Below are positions 14,719-23,352 of a stretch of DNA of 64,000 nt, piece after piece. The notes under the pieces are model-generated. The model did no database searches. It worked only from the letters and a program-made list of their open reading frames with translations, and was not told where the DNA came from. Position 1 is the first letter of the stretch; every line of letters starts with the position of its first letter. The translations under genes and the position numbers were made by a program. Source of the DNA: Mucilaginibacter conchicola (GTDB lineage Bacteria; Bacteroidota; Bacteroidia; Sphingobacteriales; Sphingobacteriaceae); NCBI RefSeq assembly GCF_003432115.1, contig NZ_QWDC01000002.1, positions 1,268,878-1,332,877 on the forward strand. The letters are read 5' to 3'.

Positions 14719-17535
14719 TTATTTACTTAAATACATTGATTTTTCTTTGTACAGATGCCTGAAGTAAGGGTCCTGCAGATCAGGGATAAATCTGATGGCC
14801 TCACCTGTCGATTTCATCTCAGGGCCCAGTTGTTTTTCAACCTCAGGGAACTTATCAAATGAGAATACAGGCTCTTTTATAGCATAACCTTTAAGCTTAC
14901 GCTCAATGGTGAAATCTTTAAGTTTATTAGCGCCAAGCATTACTTTGGCAGCAATGTTAATGTAAGGTACATCGTAAGCTTTAGCTATAAACGGCACCGT
15001 ACGTGATGCACGTGGGTTAGCTTCAATTACGTATACTTTATCATCTTTTATAGCAAACTGGATGTTAAGCAAACCGCGTACGTTAAGCGCGCGGGCTACT
15101 TTCTCCGTGTACTCTTCCATCTGGCTGATAACGCTTTCGCTCAGGTCAAACGGTGGCAATACAGCATAAGAGTCGCCAGAGTGGATACCGGCAGGCTCAA
15201 TGTGCTCCATCATACCAATGATGTGTACATCCTCGCCATCGTGGATAGAATCTGACTCGGCCTCGGCAGCACGGTCAAGGAAGTGGTCGATCAATACACG
15301 GTTGCCGGGGAGATTTTTCAACAAATTAACCACAGCTTTCTCCAGGTCCTCATCGTTTATCACAATGCTCATACCCTGGCCGCCAAGTACGTAACTCGGG
15401 CGAACCAATACAGGGTAACCTACCTCGTGTGCAACTTCAAGAGCCTCTTCAGCGCTTTCGGCAACACCGTATTTAGGGTAAGGGATACCCAGGTCTTTCA
15501 GCAGGTCAGAGAAACGGCCACGGTCTTCGGCAATATCCATATTGTCGAATGATGTACCGATGATCTTGATGCCGTGTGCGTGTAACTTCTCAGCCATTTT
15601 AAGAGCGGTTTGGCCACCCAACTGAACGATCACGCCTTCAGGTTTTTCAAGATCGATGATCTCGCGTACATGCTCCCAGAAAACAGGCTCGAAGTAAAGT
15701 TTATCGGCCATGTTAAAGTCGGTTGATACGGTCTCAGGGTTACAGTTAACCATGATAGCCTCGTAACCGGCCTCTTTAGCAGCTAATAAGCCGTGTACAC
15801 AGCTGTAGTCGAACTCAATACCCTGACCGATACGGTTAGGGCCCGATCCTAATACGATAATCTTTTTCTTATCAGATACTTTCGACTCGTTCTCGCCTTC
15901 GTAAGTTGAGTAGTAGTATGGCGTTTGTGCAGCAAACTCGGCAGCACAGGTATCTACCATTTTGTAAACCCTTCTCAGGCCTAACTCTTTGCGGCGTTGG
16001 TAAACATCTTCTTCGGTAACGTTACCAAGGATGTAAGCGATTTGCGTATCAGAGAAACCTTTTTGTTTAAGGGTGTAGAAGAAATCGTCAGGAATGTTGT
16101 TCAGCGAGTATCTGCGAAGCTCATTCTCTAAGTTAACCACATCCTGGATCTGGTTCAGGAACCAGCGGTCTATCTTAGTTACCTTACGGATAGACTCCAT
16201 TGGTACACCAAGGCTCATGGCATCATAAACGTGGAACAATCTGTCCCAGCTTGGATGCTCAAGACTGTGCATAATTTCCTCAAGGTTGCGGCTCTGGCGG
16301 CCATCGGCACCTAAACCGGCACGACCGATCTCTAAGCTTTGGCAAGCTTTCTGTAAAGCCTCGATAAAGCTACGACCTATACCCATAACCTCACCAACAG
16401 ATTTCATCTGCAAGCCAAGCTCGCGGTTAGCGCCTTTAAATTTATCAAAGTTCCAGCGAGGGATCTTCACGATTACGTAGTCTAACGTTGGCTCAAAGTA
16501 AGCTGAAGTAGTTTTGGTGATCTGGTTCTCAATTTCATCAAGGTTGTAACCTATGGCCAGCTTGGCAGCAATTTTGGCGATAGGGTAACCTGTTGCTTTT
16601 GATGCCAGGGCCGATGAACGCGATACGCGAGGGTTGATCTCGATAGCGATGATCTCCTCGTTTGCAGGGTTAACCGAGAACTGTACGTTACAGCCACCGG
16701 CAAAGTTACCAATGGCACGCATCATTTTGATGGCCTGGTTACGCATTTCCTGGTAGCAGCGGTCGCTCAGGGTCATGGCTGGTGCCACGGTTATAGAGTC
16801 GCCGGTGTGGATACCCATTGGGTCGAAGTTCTCGATAGAACAGATGATAATTACGTTGTCCCGGTTATCACGTAATAGCTCCAGCTCATATTCTTTCCAG
16901 CCCAAAACGGCCTGCTCAACCAATACCTCGTGGGTTGGTGAAGCCTGTAAACCACGACTAAGCGCGGCATCAAAGTCTTCTTTTTTGTGTACAAAGCCTG
17001 CGCCTTTACCACCCAGCGTATAGCTTGGGCGAATTACCAGCGGGAAGCCAATTTCTTGCGCACCCTCTTTACCTTCAAGGAAAGAGTTGGCAATTTTTGA
17101 TTTGGCAACACCCACGCCGATGTCAACCATCAGCTGGCGGAATGCTTCGCGGTTTTCTGTTTTCTCGATAGCAGCAACGTCAACACCTACTACCTTTACA
17201 CCATATTTTTCCCAAATGCCGCGCTCTGATGCCTCAATACAAAGGTTAAGCGCAGTTTGGCCGCCCATGGTAGGCAGTACAGCGTCTATCTGTTGTTCCT
17301 GAAGGATCTGCTCCAGGCTTTCGCAGGTTAGCGGTAAAAGGTAAACGTGATCGGCTATAACCTTATCGGTCATGATGGTTGCCGGGTTGCTGTTGATGAT
17401 AGATACGGAGATGCCTTCGTCTTTAAGCGAAAGGGCAGCTTGCGAACCCGCATAATCAAACTCACATGCCTGGCCGATAATGATAGGGCCAGAACCAATA
17501 ATTAGTACGGATTTGATGGATGTATCCTTGGGCAT
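14719..17535 (-). CDS. carB: carbamoyl-phosphate synthase large chain, short form
   Basis: Makes carbamoyl phosphate for pyrimidine and arginine synthesis from ammonia (supplied by CarA), bicarbonate and two ATP. Both ATP-grasp halves are present: the first opens with IGSGPIIIGQACEFDYAGSQ, the second with VLGSGPNRIGQGIEFDYSCV at about residue 560. The protein is 938 aa against about 1073 in E. coli and ends at the close of the second ATP-grasp domain, so the C-terminal methylglyoxal-synthase-like domain that binds UMP, IMP or ornithine is missing. The frame is intact, so this is a natural short form. carA is not in the window. Confidence 0.95.
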   Translation of the reverse strand: MPKDTSIKSVLIIGSGPIIIGQACEFDYAGSQAALSLKDEGISVSIINSNPATIMTDKVIADHVYLLPLTCESLEQILQEQQIDAVLPTMGGQTALNLCIEASERGIWEKYGVKVVGVDVAAIEKTENREAFRQLMVDIGVGVAKSKIANSFLEGKEGAQEIGFPLVIRPSYTLGGKGAGFVHKKEDFDAALSRGLQASPTHEVLVEQAVLGWKEYELELLRDNRDNVIIICSIENFDPMGIHTGDSITVAPAMTLSDRCYQEMRNQAIKMMRAIGNFAGGCNVQFSVNPANEEIIAIEINPRVSRSSALASKATGYPIAKIAAKLAIGYNLDEIENQITKTTSAYFEPTLDYVIVKIPRWNFDKFKGANRELGLQMKSVGEVMGIGRSFIEALQKACQSLEIGRAGLGADGRQSRNLEEIMHSLEHPSWDRLFHVYDAMSLGVPMESIRKVTKIDRWFLNQIQDVVNLENELRRYSLNNIPDDFFYTLKQKGFSDTQIAYILGNVTEEDVYQRRKELGLRRVYKMVDTCAAEFAAQTPYYYSTYEGENESKVSDKKKIIVLGSGPNRIGQGIEFDYSCVHGLLAAKEAGYEAIMVNCNPETVSTDFNMADKLYFEPVFWEHVREIIDLEKPEGVIVQLGGQTALKMAEKLHAHGIKIIGTSFDNMDIAEDRGRFSDLLKDLGIPYPKYGVAESAEEALEVAHEVGYPVLVRPSYVLGGQGMSIVINDEDLEKAVVNLLKNLPGNRVLIDHFLDRAAEAESDSIHDGEDVHIIGMMEHIEPAGIHSGDSYAVLPPFDLSESVISQMEEYTEKVARALNVRGLLNIQFAIKDDKVYVIEANPRASRTVPFIAKAYDVPYINIAAKVMLGANKLKDFTIERKLKGYAIKEPVFSFDKFPEVEKQLGPEMKSTGEAIRFIPDLQDPYFRHLYKEKSMYLSK

Positions 17536-17595
17536 AGGGCTTTAAATCAAAAAGTTAAAAACGGGCGTTTAGCCATTTAACAATAAGTTCTATGC

Positions 17596-17644
17596 GCTGA
17601 GATTGTGAAGTATTTTCCCGTCTCAGCATCGGGGTGCAAAGATA
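17596..17644 (-). promoter_or_regulatory. carB -7 box and leader hairpin
   Basis: On the minus strand TATCTTTG (17644-17637) is an exact TAnnTTTG match; the -33 element is weak. The roughly 95-base leader holds a 7-bp inverted repeat, TCTCAGC (17621-17627) with GCTGAGA (17596-17602). The rest of 17645-17832, between the carB leader and the next gene, shows no gene, only A/G-rich sequence. Confidence 0.5.
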
Positions 17645-17832
17645 GTAACTTACAAGGATTTGCAGCGTTAAATTTTCAAATTTAATACGCGGCAAATAAA
17701 GAATGGATTTAATTAAAGTTAAGGATATATTATTAGGGTTTTAACCACATGGGGGAGAAGTAAAATTGGGGAGAGAAAGGGGGGCGGCGCAGGTGATGAT
17801 GTAGCAGGCGCTAAAAGAAACAGTACTAATTC

Positions 17833-18399
17833 TTAATGGGACATATCTATAAAATAGTCGTCATAAGGTTTCAACAATAAACAGTCGATGACTTTTTGAT
17901 CTTTCCCGTTAAAATTGATCATATTAAGTAACGTTTGTTGAATAATATTCCTGTGCATAAAAACCCTACTAATCTTTGTCGCAAACATGCGGGCTTCGTC
18001 ATTTGATACCGTATCTTGCTTTAAGGAAGGGAAAGAACAACTGTGCAGATAGCTATAAACAAATGGTTGAACGACTGCTTTGTTTAATTTTTTAAGTGTG
18101 TTCATTAAAGGTCTGTCATTTTGTAAAGCTTTCACGGCTGTCCGTAAAGCGTCTTCTACAAATTTGGTCGAATCGTTACTAAATGTTATGTTGTTTATGA
18201 TGCCCTGTTTGTTCACCTCAAATTTTACGAATACTAAGGCCTGTTTACAAACCTTCAGAAGTTCAGCTGTATCTGGTTTGTAATTTTTTCTGATCGATTG
18301 CCGGACGCGATCAGCTATTTGCTCATTCGTCAGCATTTGTGCTTTTGCATTAACTATAAAAGCAGAAATGCTGACAATAAGGAAAAGTATTCTCTTCAT
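17833..18399 (-). CDS. secreted protein with weak resemblance to a TonB C-terminal domain
   Basis: Read from the ATG at 18399 (MKRILFLIV), 188 aa with a signal peptide ending near NAKAQ. The upstream in-frame part lacks a sensible start. Residues 45-85 (LVFVKFEVNKQGIINNITFS then a run ending in ALRTAVKAL) follow the strand-strand-helix pattern of TonB_C domains, but the final strand is degenerate. It follows the bona fide TonB_C gene by 67 bases on the same strand, so it may be a diverged duplicate. No function can be stated. Confidence 0.6.
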   Translation of the reverse strand: MKRILFLIVSISAFIVNAKAQMLTNEQIADRVRQSIRKNYKPDTAELLKVCKQALVFVKFEVNKQGIINNITFSNDSTKFVEDALRTAVKALQNDRPLMNTLKKLNKAVVQPFVYSYLHSCSFPSLKQDTVSNDEARMFATKISRVFMHRNIIQQTLLNMINFNGKDQKVIDCLLLKPYDDYFIDMSH

Positions 18400-18466
18400 A
18401 AGTGCTTTTGTCAAGATCAAATAACTTATATTATTCCCAATTGGATTGTATTTGCATACGCCAATA

Positions 18467-19429
18467 TTACTGCAACGCAAAATTTATCGGAACACTGTAC
18501 TGCACACGAACCGGGATACCATGCCTTAATCCCGGCAACCATTTTGGAGACTTTTTCAATATTCTCATCGCTTCCTGGTCAAGTAACGGATGTGCTGACC
18601 GGGCTACGCGGATGTCTGATACATCGCCATTTTTCTCTACTATAAATGTTAATATAACATAGCCGTAAATATCATTTTTACGGGCCTCGTTCGGGTATTT
18701 GAGATTTCTCGAAAGAAATTGGCTGAAAGCCGGCACGCCACCTTCAAAAGCCGGAGCCCTTAGGTTTACACCATCATAGGTAAACGTCTCGCCATCTTTT
18801 ACCGATGTGCCTTTGATGAGTTTGCCATCTTTATATTCTTCAGTAAAAGTAAATCCGTATTTTTTGTCTTCGCCGTGCCAGGTGCTGTCTCTTTTGCCGT
18901 CAGTTATCTTTCCCCATTCGTTCAGGTACTTAAAATCCCAGTCGTAGCCCTTGTAAAAGCCCTTGCCGTTTTGCACCAGAGCTTTGCCTAACGAATCATA
19001 ATTGGCTACAACGGTGAACCGCGCCATGATCTCGTTATCGCGTGCGCCATCTGTGGGGTAAATGATAGTTCTGTAGAGTTTTCCGTTTGGATAATATTCA
19101 GAGGTTTCGCCGCCTTTGATGTTGCCTGTATAAATGGATCGGCTTTGTATAATGCCCGATTGAAAGTACTCCGTACATTTGCCTTCTAATGAAACGGCCG
19201 GCGAATTTTTGGTAGAGAAGGCTTCCATTTTTGTTTTGCCGTTTTTGTAAACGTCAGTAACAATATAGAGGTTTGGGTTGCCGTCAATAGGGTTTATGGT
19301 ACGGGTATAATCCGCGCTATCGGGAATATCCACATACCTGCCGTTCTTTTTTAAGTAGTAAACGTTTTGCTGGGCAAAGCCGGCAAATGCAAGAAAAAGT
19401 AAAAAAGCTAAAGTGAAAAGAGGTTTCAT
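18467..19429 (-). CDS. TonB_C-domain protein with MORN-like repeats
   Basis: Protein of 320 aa. A Sec signal peptide (cleavage near FAGFAQ) is followed by about 200 residues of short beta-hairpin repeats of the MORN/YwqK kind, such as EYYPNGKLYRTI and EEYKDGKLIKG. The last 90 residues form a TonB_C domain (VPAFSQFLSRNLKYPNEARK, then YGYVILTFIVEKNGDV and VQYSVPINF). True TonB keeps an uncleaved N-terminal anchor and a Pro-rich linker; here neither is visible, so classical energy transduction is doubtful. It lies 26 bases after panD. Confidence 0.82.
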   Translation of the reverse strand: MKPLFTLAFLLFLAFAGFAQQNVYYLKKNGRYVDIPDSADYTRTINPIDGNPNLYIVTDVYKNGKTKMEAFSTKNSPAVSLEGKCTEYFQSGIIQSRSIYTGNIKGGETSEYYPNGKLYRTIIYPTDGARDNEIMARFTVVANYDSLGKALVQNGKGFYKGYDWDFKYLNEWGKITDGKRDSTWHGEDKKYGFTFTEEYKDGKLIKGTSVKDGETFTYDGVNLRAPAFEGGVPAFSQFLSRNLKYPNEARKNDIYGYVILTFIVEKNGDVSDIRVARSAHPLLDQEAMRILKKSPKWLPGLRHGIPVRVQYSVPINFALQ

Positions 19430-19455
19430 TAACAGTGCGTTCAGGCACTGCTAAA

Positions 19456-19806
19456 TTACTTAATTAACTTGTTATTACCGTCAGGGAAAACCAGAATTGG
19501 TTCGTATTTGCGGGCTTCATCCATCTCCATGTAGGCGTATGACATGATGATCACAATATCGCCAACCTGAGCCAGGCGTGCAGTTGCGCCGTTAAGGCAG
19601 ATAGTGCCACTACCACGCTCGCCTTTAATAACATAGGTTTCAAAGCGGGCGCCGTTATTGTTGTTAACAATTTGCACTTTTTCGTTCGGGATGATATTAG
19701 CAGCGTCTATCAGGTCTTCGTCAATAGTTATACTGCCAACGTAGTTCAACTCGGCCTGTGTAACTTTAACCCTGTGAAGCTTTGATTTTAATACCTCAAT
19801 TATCAT
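19456..19806 (-). CDS. panD: aspartate 1-decarboxylase
   Basis: Pyruvoyl enzyme that makes beta-alanine from aspartate for pantothenate synthesis. The 116-aa chain begins [17 protein letters not shown] and contains the self-cleavage site Gly24-Ser25 in YVGSITID, which becomes the pyruvoyl group. Tyr58-equivalent and other family residues ([20 protein letters not shown]) are present. panC lies 175 bases upstream on the same strand, with a repeat-filled spacer. The start codon is only four bases beyond a perfect -7 box, so the mRNA may be leaderless. Confidence 0.95.
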   Translation of the reverse strand: MIIEVLKSKLHRVKVTQAELNYVGSITIDEDLIDAANIIPNEKVQIVNNNNGARFETYVIKGERGSGTICLNGATARLAQVGDIVIIMSYAYMEMDEARKYEPILVFPDGNNKLIK

Positions 19807-19810
19807 GGCG

Positions 19811-19818
19811 CAAAGGTA
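19811..19818 (-). promoter_or_regulatory. panD -7 box next to the start codon
   Basis: TACCTTTG on the minus strand matches TAnnTTTG exactly and ends four bases before the panD ATG. No good TTG lies 19-21 bases upstream, so the -33 part is weak. Confidence 0.5.
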
Positions 19819-19824
19819 GGAATA

Positions 19825-19981
19825 ATTTTAGTCGATAGTCCATAGGCAATAGTCCATGGTAAGTAAAGATTTGTTTGGTTCATGGTTGATAGATGATGGT
19901 TCATGGCCGAAGCCAGCTATCATCTATTAAAAATAAACACATACTATGAACCATTAACCATGATCCATGAACTTAATACAG
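19825..19981. repeat. imperfect palindromic spacer between panC and panD
   Basis: The spacer is built from variants of GATAGTCCATGG and GTTCATGGTTGATAGATG, with inverted copies (CCATGAAC, GAACCATTAACCATGA) at the other end. It has no coding content. Such degenerate word repeats are common between genes in Bacteroidota. Confidence 0.55.
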
Positions 19982-20812
19982 CTAATAAATCAACACATTG
20001 TCTATCAATCTTGTTTTACCCACTTTGGCAGCAGTAAGAGCCACAACTGATGTGGATGCAGGGGTAGCAGGCAGCAACGTTTTTCCATCTACAATGCGAA
20101 AGTATTCAGGTTCTACGCCTTCTTCCGCTGCAAGCATTTCCATGGCTTGTTCTTCCAATTCGGCTTCCTGGCTGATATCGAAATGCTCTTTAATATAATT
20201 GAGGGTTTTGGAAAGGACGAGAGAATGCTTGCGCTCATCTGCAGATAAATGCACATTGCGCGAACTCATGGCCAATCCGTCGGTTTCGCGTTCAATGGGG
20301 CACATCACCATATTTACGGGGATGCTCAGCAATTCCACCATGCGGCTCACGATCAGGAACTGCTGATAGTCTTTCTGGCCCATGTATAAGTTGGTAGGCT
20401 TAACAATATCAAGCAGTTTGTAAACCACCTGGGTAACCCCCTGGTAATGGCCCGGGCGAAATTCGCCTTCAAGCAACTGCTCAAGCGGGCCAATATCTAA
20501 ATGCCATTGCTCATTATCGTCATACATTTCGTTTACCTCGGGGTTAAACAAAATGTCGCAACCGGCTGCTTCCAGTTTGGCCATATCGGCCTCAATGGGG
20601 CGCGGATATTTCTCCAGATCTTTGGGGTCGTTAAACTGGGTGGGGTTAACAAATATGCTGCAAACGGTAATGTCGTTTTCGGCTTTGGCGCGTTTTATAA
20701 GAGCGATGTGGCCGTTATGTAAAGCACCCATGGTGGGTACAAAACCTACGGTTGCGTTAGCTTGTGCTGACAGATATTCGCGGATAGCCTGCCGTGTTTT
20801 GAATGTTTTCAA
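19982..20812 (-). CDS. panC: pantothenate synthetase
   Basis: Joins pantoate and beta-alanine using ATP, the last step of pantothenate synthesis. From the TTG at 20812 the protein (276 aa) starts MKTFKTRQAI, as usual for the family. A longer reading from a TTG at 20845 would begin upstream of the predicted transcription start, so it is rejected. The nucleotidyl-transferase motif PTMGALHNGH and the KMSKS-equivalent MSSRN are present, as are FVNPTQF and GQKDYQQF. panD follows on the same strand; a half-length glycogen-synthase-like gene is divergent. Confidence 0.94.
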   Translation of the reverse strand: MKTFKTRQAIREYLSAQANATVGFVPTMGALHNGHIALIKRAKAENDITVCSIFVNPTQFNDPKDLEKYPRPIEADMAKLEAAGCDILFNPEVNEMYDDNEQWHLDIGPLEQLLEGEFRPGHYQGVTQVVYKLLDIVKPTNLYMGQKDYQQFLIVSRMVELLSIPVNMVMCPIERETDGLAMSSRNVHLSADERKHSLVLSKTLNYIKEHFDISQEAELEEQAMEMLAAEEGVEPEYFRIVDGKTLLPATPASTSVVALTAAKVGKTRLIDNVLIY

Positions 20813-20842
20813 ATCCAGAGAAAATTTGTGGCAAAAATTTGG

Positions 20843-20874
20843 CAAAGGTGTATAATTCTTTAAAAACTACCAAA
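20843..20874 (-). promoter_or_regulatory. panC promoter
   Basis: On the minus strand TTTG (20874-20871), a 20-bp spacer and CACCTTTG (20850-20843), one base off TAnnTTTG. The predicted transcript start near 20837 supports translation from 20812. Confidence 0.58.
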
Positions 20875-20892
20875 ACATAGTTGCACAAGTGG

Positions 20893-20923
20893 TTGCCAGT
20901 GTTTATAATAATGCTTATATTTG
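20893..20923 (+). promoter_or_regulatory. promoter of the glycogen-synthase-like gene
   Basis: TTG (20893-20895), a 20-bp spacer and a perfect TATATTTG (20916-20923). Transcription should start near 20930, about 44 bases before the ATG. The promoter is back to back with that of panC. Confidence 0.75.
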
Positions 20924-20973
20924 CAGACTCAAATTTTTTTGACTTCTTACATTTACATTAATATCGATTAGTG

Positions 20974-21798
20974 ATGGGTAAATCAAAACTACTGTTCATA
21001 ACTCATGAAATGTCTCCTTTTCTCGAAATTTCTAAAATTGCTGAGATAACACGCCAATTGCCGCAGGCAATGCAAGATAAGGGTTTCGAGATCCGTATCC
21101 TGATGCCGCGTTTTGGTAACATTAATGAGAGAAGGAACCGTTTACATGAGGTTATCCGTTTATCGGGCATGAACATTATTATCAATGATAATGATAACCC
21201 GCTTATTATCAAGGTAGCCTCTATCCCTGCAGCCCGCATGCAGGTTTATTTCCTGGACAACGAAGAGTACTTTCAGCGCAAACACGTATTTAACGACAAA
21301 GACGGTAAGTTTTATGCCGATAACGATGAGCGCATGATCTTCTTCTGTAAAGGTGCGTTAGAAACCGTTAAAAAATTAGGCTGGGCGCCTGATGTTGTTC
21401 ACTGCCACGGCTGGATGAGTGCATTGGTACCTGCTTACTTAAAAACTACTTATAAAGACGACCCTACTTTCAAAAATTCAAAAGTAGTTTACTCTATTTA
21501 CGGTAACGATTTTAAAGATAAGCTTGACCCTGAGTTTGCACGTAAAGCAGTTATGGGCAACATGACAGAGGAGCATACCGAAGCTTACAAAGAAGGTACT
21601 AATACCGCGCTTTACGCGGGTGCCGTACAATACAGTGATGCAATAGTTTTAGGCAGTGCAGATGTTGATGCCGATGTGTTAAATATTGTTAAAAACAGCA
21701 ATAAATCGGTGTTAGATTACGTTTCCACTTCTGATTTCGAAAATTATTACAATTTTTACGAAGAAATCACCGATGAGCAATTGGTGGATGTTGCATAA
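20974..21798 (+). CDS. glycogen/starch synthase-like protein, N-terminal domain only
   Basis: Protein of 274 aa that matches the N-terminal GT5 half of glycogen synthase: LFITHEMSPFLEISKIAEI replaces the usual sugar-nucleotide loop (K-x-G-G-L), and DVVHCHGWMSALVP is the conserved DxxHxHDW-like motif. The C-terminal Rossmann domain that binds ADP-glucose is missing, and the K-x-G-G-L lysine is not evident, so catalysis as a glycogen synthase is unlikely. The ATG at 20974 follows an in-frame GTG. The frame is intact, so this is a stand-alone domain. It is followed after 15 bases by a DUF4270 lipoprotein gene and is divergent from panC, an arrangement that I recognise from other Bacteroidota. 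Confidence 0.82.
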   Translation: MGKSKLLFITHEMSPFLEISKIAEITRQLPQAMQDKGFEIRILMPRFGNINERRNRLHEVIRLSGMNIIINDNDNPLIIKVASIPAARMQVYFLDNEEYFQRKHVFNDKDGKFYADNDERMIFFCKGALETVKKLGWAPDVVHCHGWMSALVPAYLKTTYKDDPTFKNSKVVYSIYGNDFKDKLDPEFARKAVMGNMTEEHTEAYKEGTNTALYAGAVQYSDAIVLGSADVDADVLNIVKNSNKSVLDYVSTSDFENYYNFYEEITDEQLVDVA

Positions 21799-21813
21799 GC
21801 TATAAAAGATTAT

Positions 21814-23211
21814 ATGAAATTTTACAAATTAGGCTTATTAACCCTGTTAATAAGTCTTTTTATTTTCGGTGGCTGTAAAAGGCAGGATGGCATAGGTTTG
21901 GATGTAGACCCTGCAAATCAGATAAATGGCACCCTGCTTGTTGATACAAGCGCTGTTTTAACAACAGTGCCAGAAGATACCGTTGTTACCAATAACCTTA
22001 CTTCGAGGGCGCCATTAGCCTACTTTCAAGACCCTATTTATGGTAACACCGAGGCAAATATTGCTGCGTTGCTTAACCTGCCCGGAAGCACCACTTATAC
22101 CCTGCCAACAGGTACTATCTCAATTGACTCGGCAGTATTGGTACTGCCTTATGCTACAGATGGTTTTTACGGTGACTCCCTGCTGTCAACATTTAAAATA
22201 AATGTGCACCAATTGGCAGAAAACATTGTAACATCAAAAAGCTATTACAATACCGCCCAGTTTAAGTTTAACGACCAAACTATAGGTTCTAAAACCTTTA
22301 AGGCCCGTGCACATGATAGCTTACAGATTTACAATATTGTAAAAGGTGGCCCCGATACTTTGATAAAAGTGGTACCGCAGATACGTATCCCTATCAGCAA
22401 TGCTTTTGTTTACAATAATTTCTTTAACGCGCCCTCTGGTATGTTACGTACAAATGCAGCTTACCAGAACTATGTTAAAGGCCTTTATTTCACTATCGAC
22501 AAAAATGGCTCAACCGGCGTAGGTGGTAACCTTGCTTTAAGTATTGATAGTAATGCCAGGATACAGGTTTATTATAAACTTACATCATCTGGCACAATTG
22601 ATACTACTTCGGTTTCGTTACCTATAAATACAAACGTTAACCAGATAAAGCATACTTACAGCAGCCGTGTAGATGCAGCTTTGAAACAAACATCAACAGA
22701 TGGATTGGTTTACCTGCAGGGTTTAGTTGGTTTAAGGTCTAAGATAACCTTCCCTAATGTAAAGGATATCCTGGGCACTGTTGGCAAAAATGCGGTAATA
22801 AACAGGGCCGAGCTTGTGATAAAAGTAGCTCCGGGAACAACAACCCCTTTTGCTCCCAATCAGCAACTAACCCTTTACAGGCTTGATCTTGCAAGGCAGC
22901 GAGCACAATTGCAGGATGCATCAACTACAGATATACGTAATGCAGGGGTGTTTGGCGGAAGATATAATGCAGCCGATGGTACTTATCGCTTCCTGGTGAC
23001 TGCTTATTTGCAAGATCTTATAGATGGCAAAGCTGTTGACTACGGAACTTATCTGGCGCCGGTTGGCCCAACTATAGCTACGGGCACAACAACACAGCAA
23101 ACCGTAGATATATCGCCTACATCAACCTATGCCCAGCGTACGGTTATCATTGGCAAAAATTCGCCGGATAGGGTTAAGCTTAACATCATTTACACTAAGA
23201 TAAATCCGTAA
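21814..23211 (+). CDS. DUF4270-family lipoprotein
   Basis: A 465-aa envelope lipoprotein: signal sequence with lipobox FGGC (cysteine 21). The body is beta-rich, with the family features DPIYGNTEANI, IDSAVLVLPY and, late, NRAELVIKV and QLTLYRLD. DUF4270 is a conserved Bacteroidota family without an assigned reaction; surface or periplasmic location is inferred from the lipobox. It lies 15 bases downstream of the half glycogen synthase, so the two are likely one unit, closed by the terminator at 23233. Family call good, function unknown. Confidence 0.85.
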   Translation: MKFYKLGLLTLLISLFIFGGCKRQDGIGLDVDPANQINGTLLVDTSAVLTTVPEDTVVTNNLTSRAPLAYFQDPIYGNTEANIAALLNLPGSTTYTLPTGTISIDSAVLVLPYATDGFYGDSLLSTFKINVHQLAENIVTSKSYYNTAQFKFNDQTIGSKTFKARAHDSLQIYNIVKGGPDTLIKVVPQIRIPISNAFVYNNFFNAPSGMLRTNAAYQNYVKGLYFTIDKNGSTGVGGNLALSIDSNARIQVYYKLTSSGTIDTTSVSLPINTNVNQIKHTYSSRVDAALKQTSTDGLVYLQGLVGLRSKITFPNVKDILGTVGKNAVINRAELVIKVAPGTTTPFAPNQQLTLYRLDLARQRAQLQDASTTDIRNAGVFGGRYNAADGTYRFLVTAYLQDLIDGKAVDYGTYLAPVGPTIATGTTTQQTVDISPTSTYAQRTVIIGKNSPDRVKLNIIYTKINP

Positions 23212-23232
23212 AAAACTTTTTAAAGTAAATTA

Positions 23233-23264
23233 AAAAGATACCTCATTTGGGGTATCTTTTTTTG
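23233..23264 (+). terminator. intrinsic terminator
   Basis: AAAAGATACC (23233-23242) and GGTATCTTTT (23251-23260) form a perfect 10-bp stem, followed by a T-run. Confidence 0.83.
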
Positions 23265-23276
23265 TATGTGAACTTT

Positions 23277-23309
23277 TTTGCGGTAATGCGGTTTATTACC
23301 GTACTTTTG
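23277..23309 (+). promoter_or_regulatory. glmS promoter with a dyad filling the spacer
   Basis: TTTG (23277-23280) and TACTTTTG (23302-23309), an exact TAnnTTTG, are separated by 21 bp. That spacer is itself a perfect 7-7-7 dyad: CGGTAAT, seven bases, ATTACCG (23281-23301). It is a candidate operator. Predicted leader: about 38 bases. No glmS ribozyme is apparent in this short leader. Confidence 0.8.
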
Positions 23310-23352
23310 CGCTTACATCTGATTTGAAAAACATTAAAAATTACATCTATCT

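Noticed and set aside
20813-20845. Longer panC reading from a TTG at 20845
   Set aside because: The predicted transcript starts near 20837, and family members begin at the position matching 20812.
23310-23352. glmS ribozyme upstream of glmS
   Set aside because: Only about 43 bases separate the -7 box and the start codon, too short for the ribozyme, and no matching core is visible.
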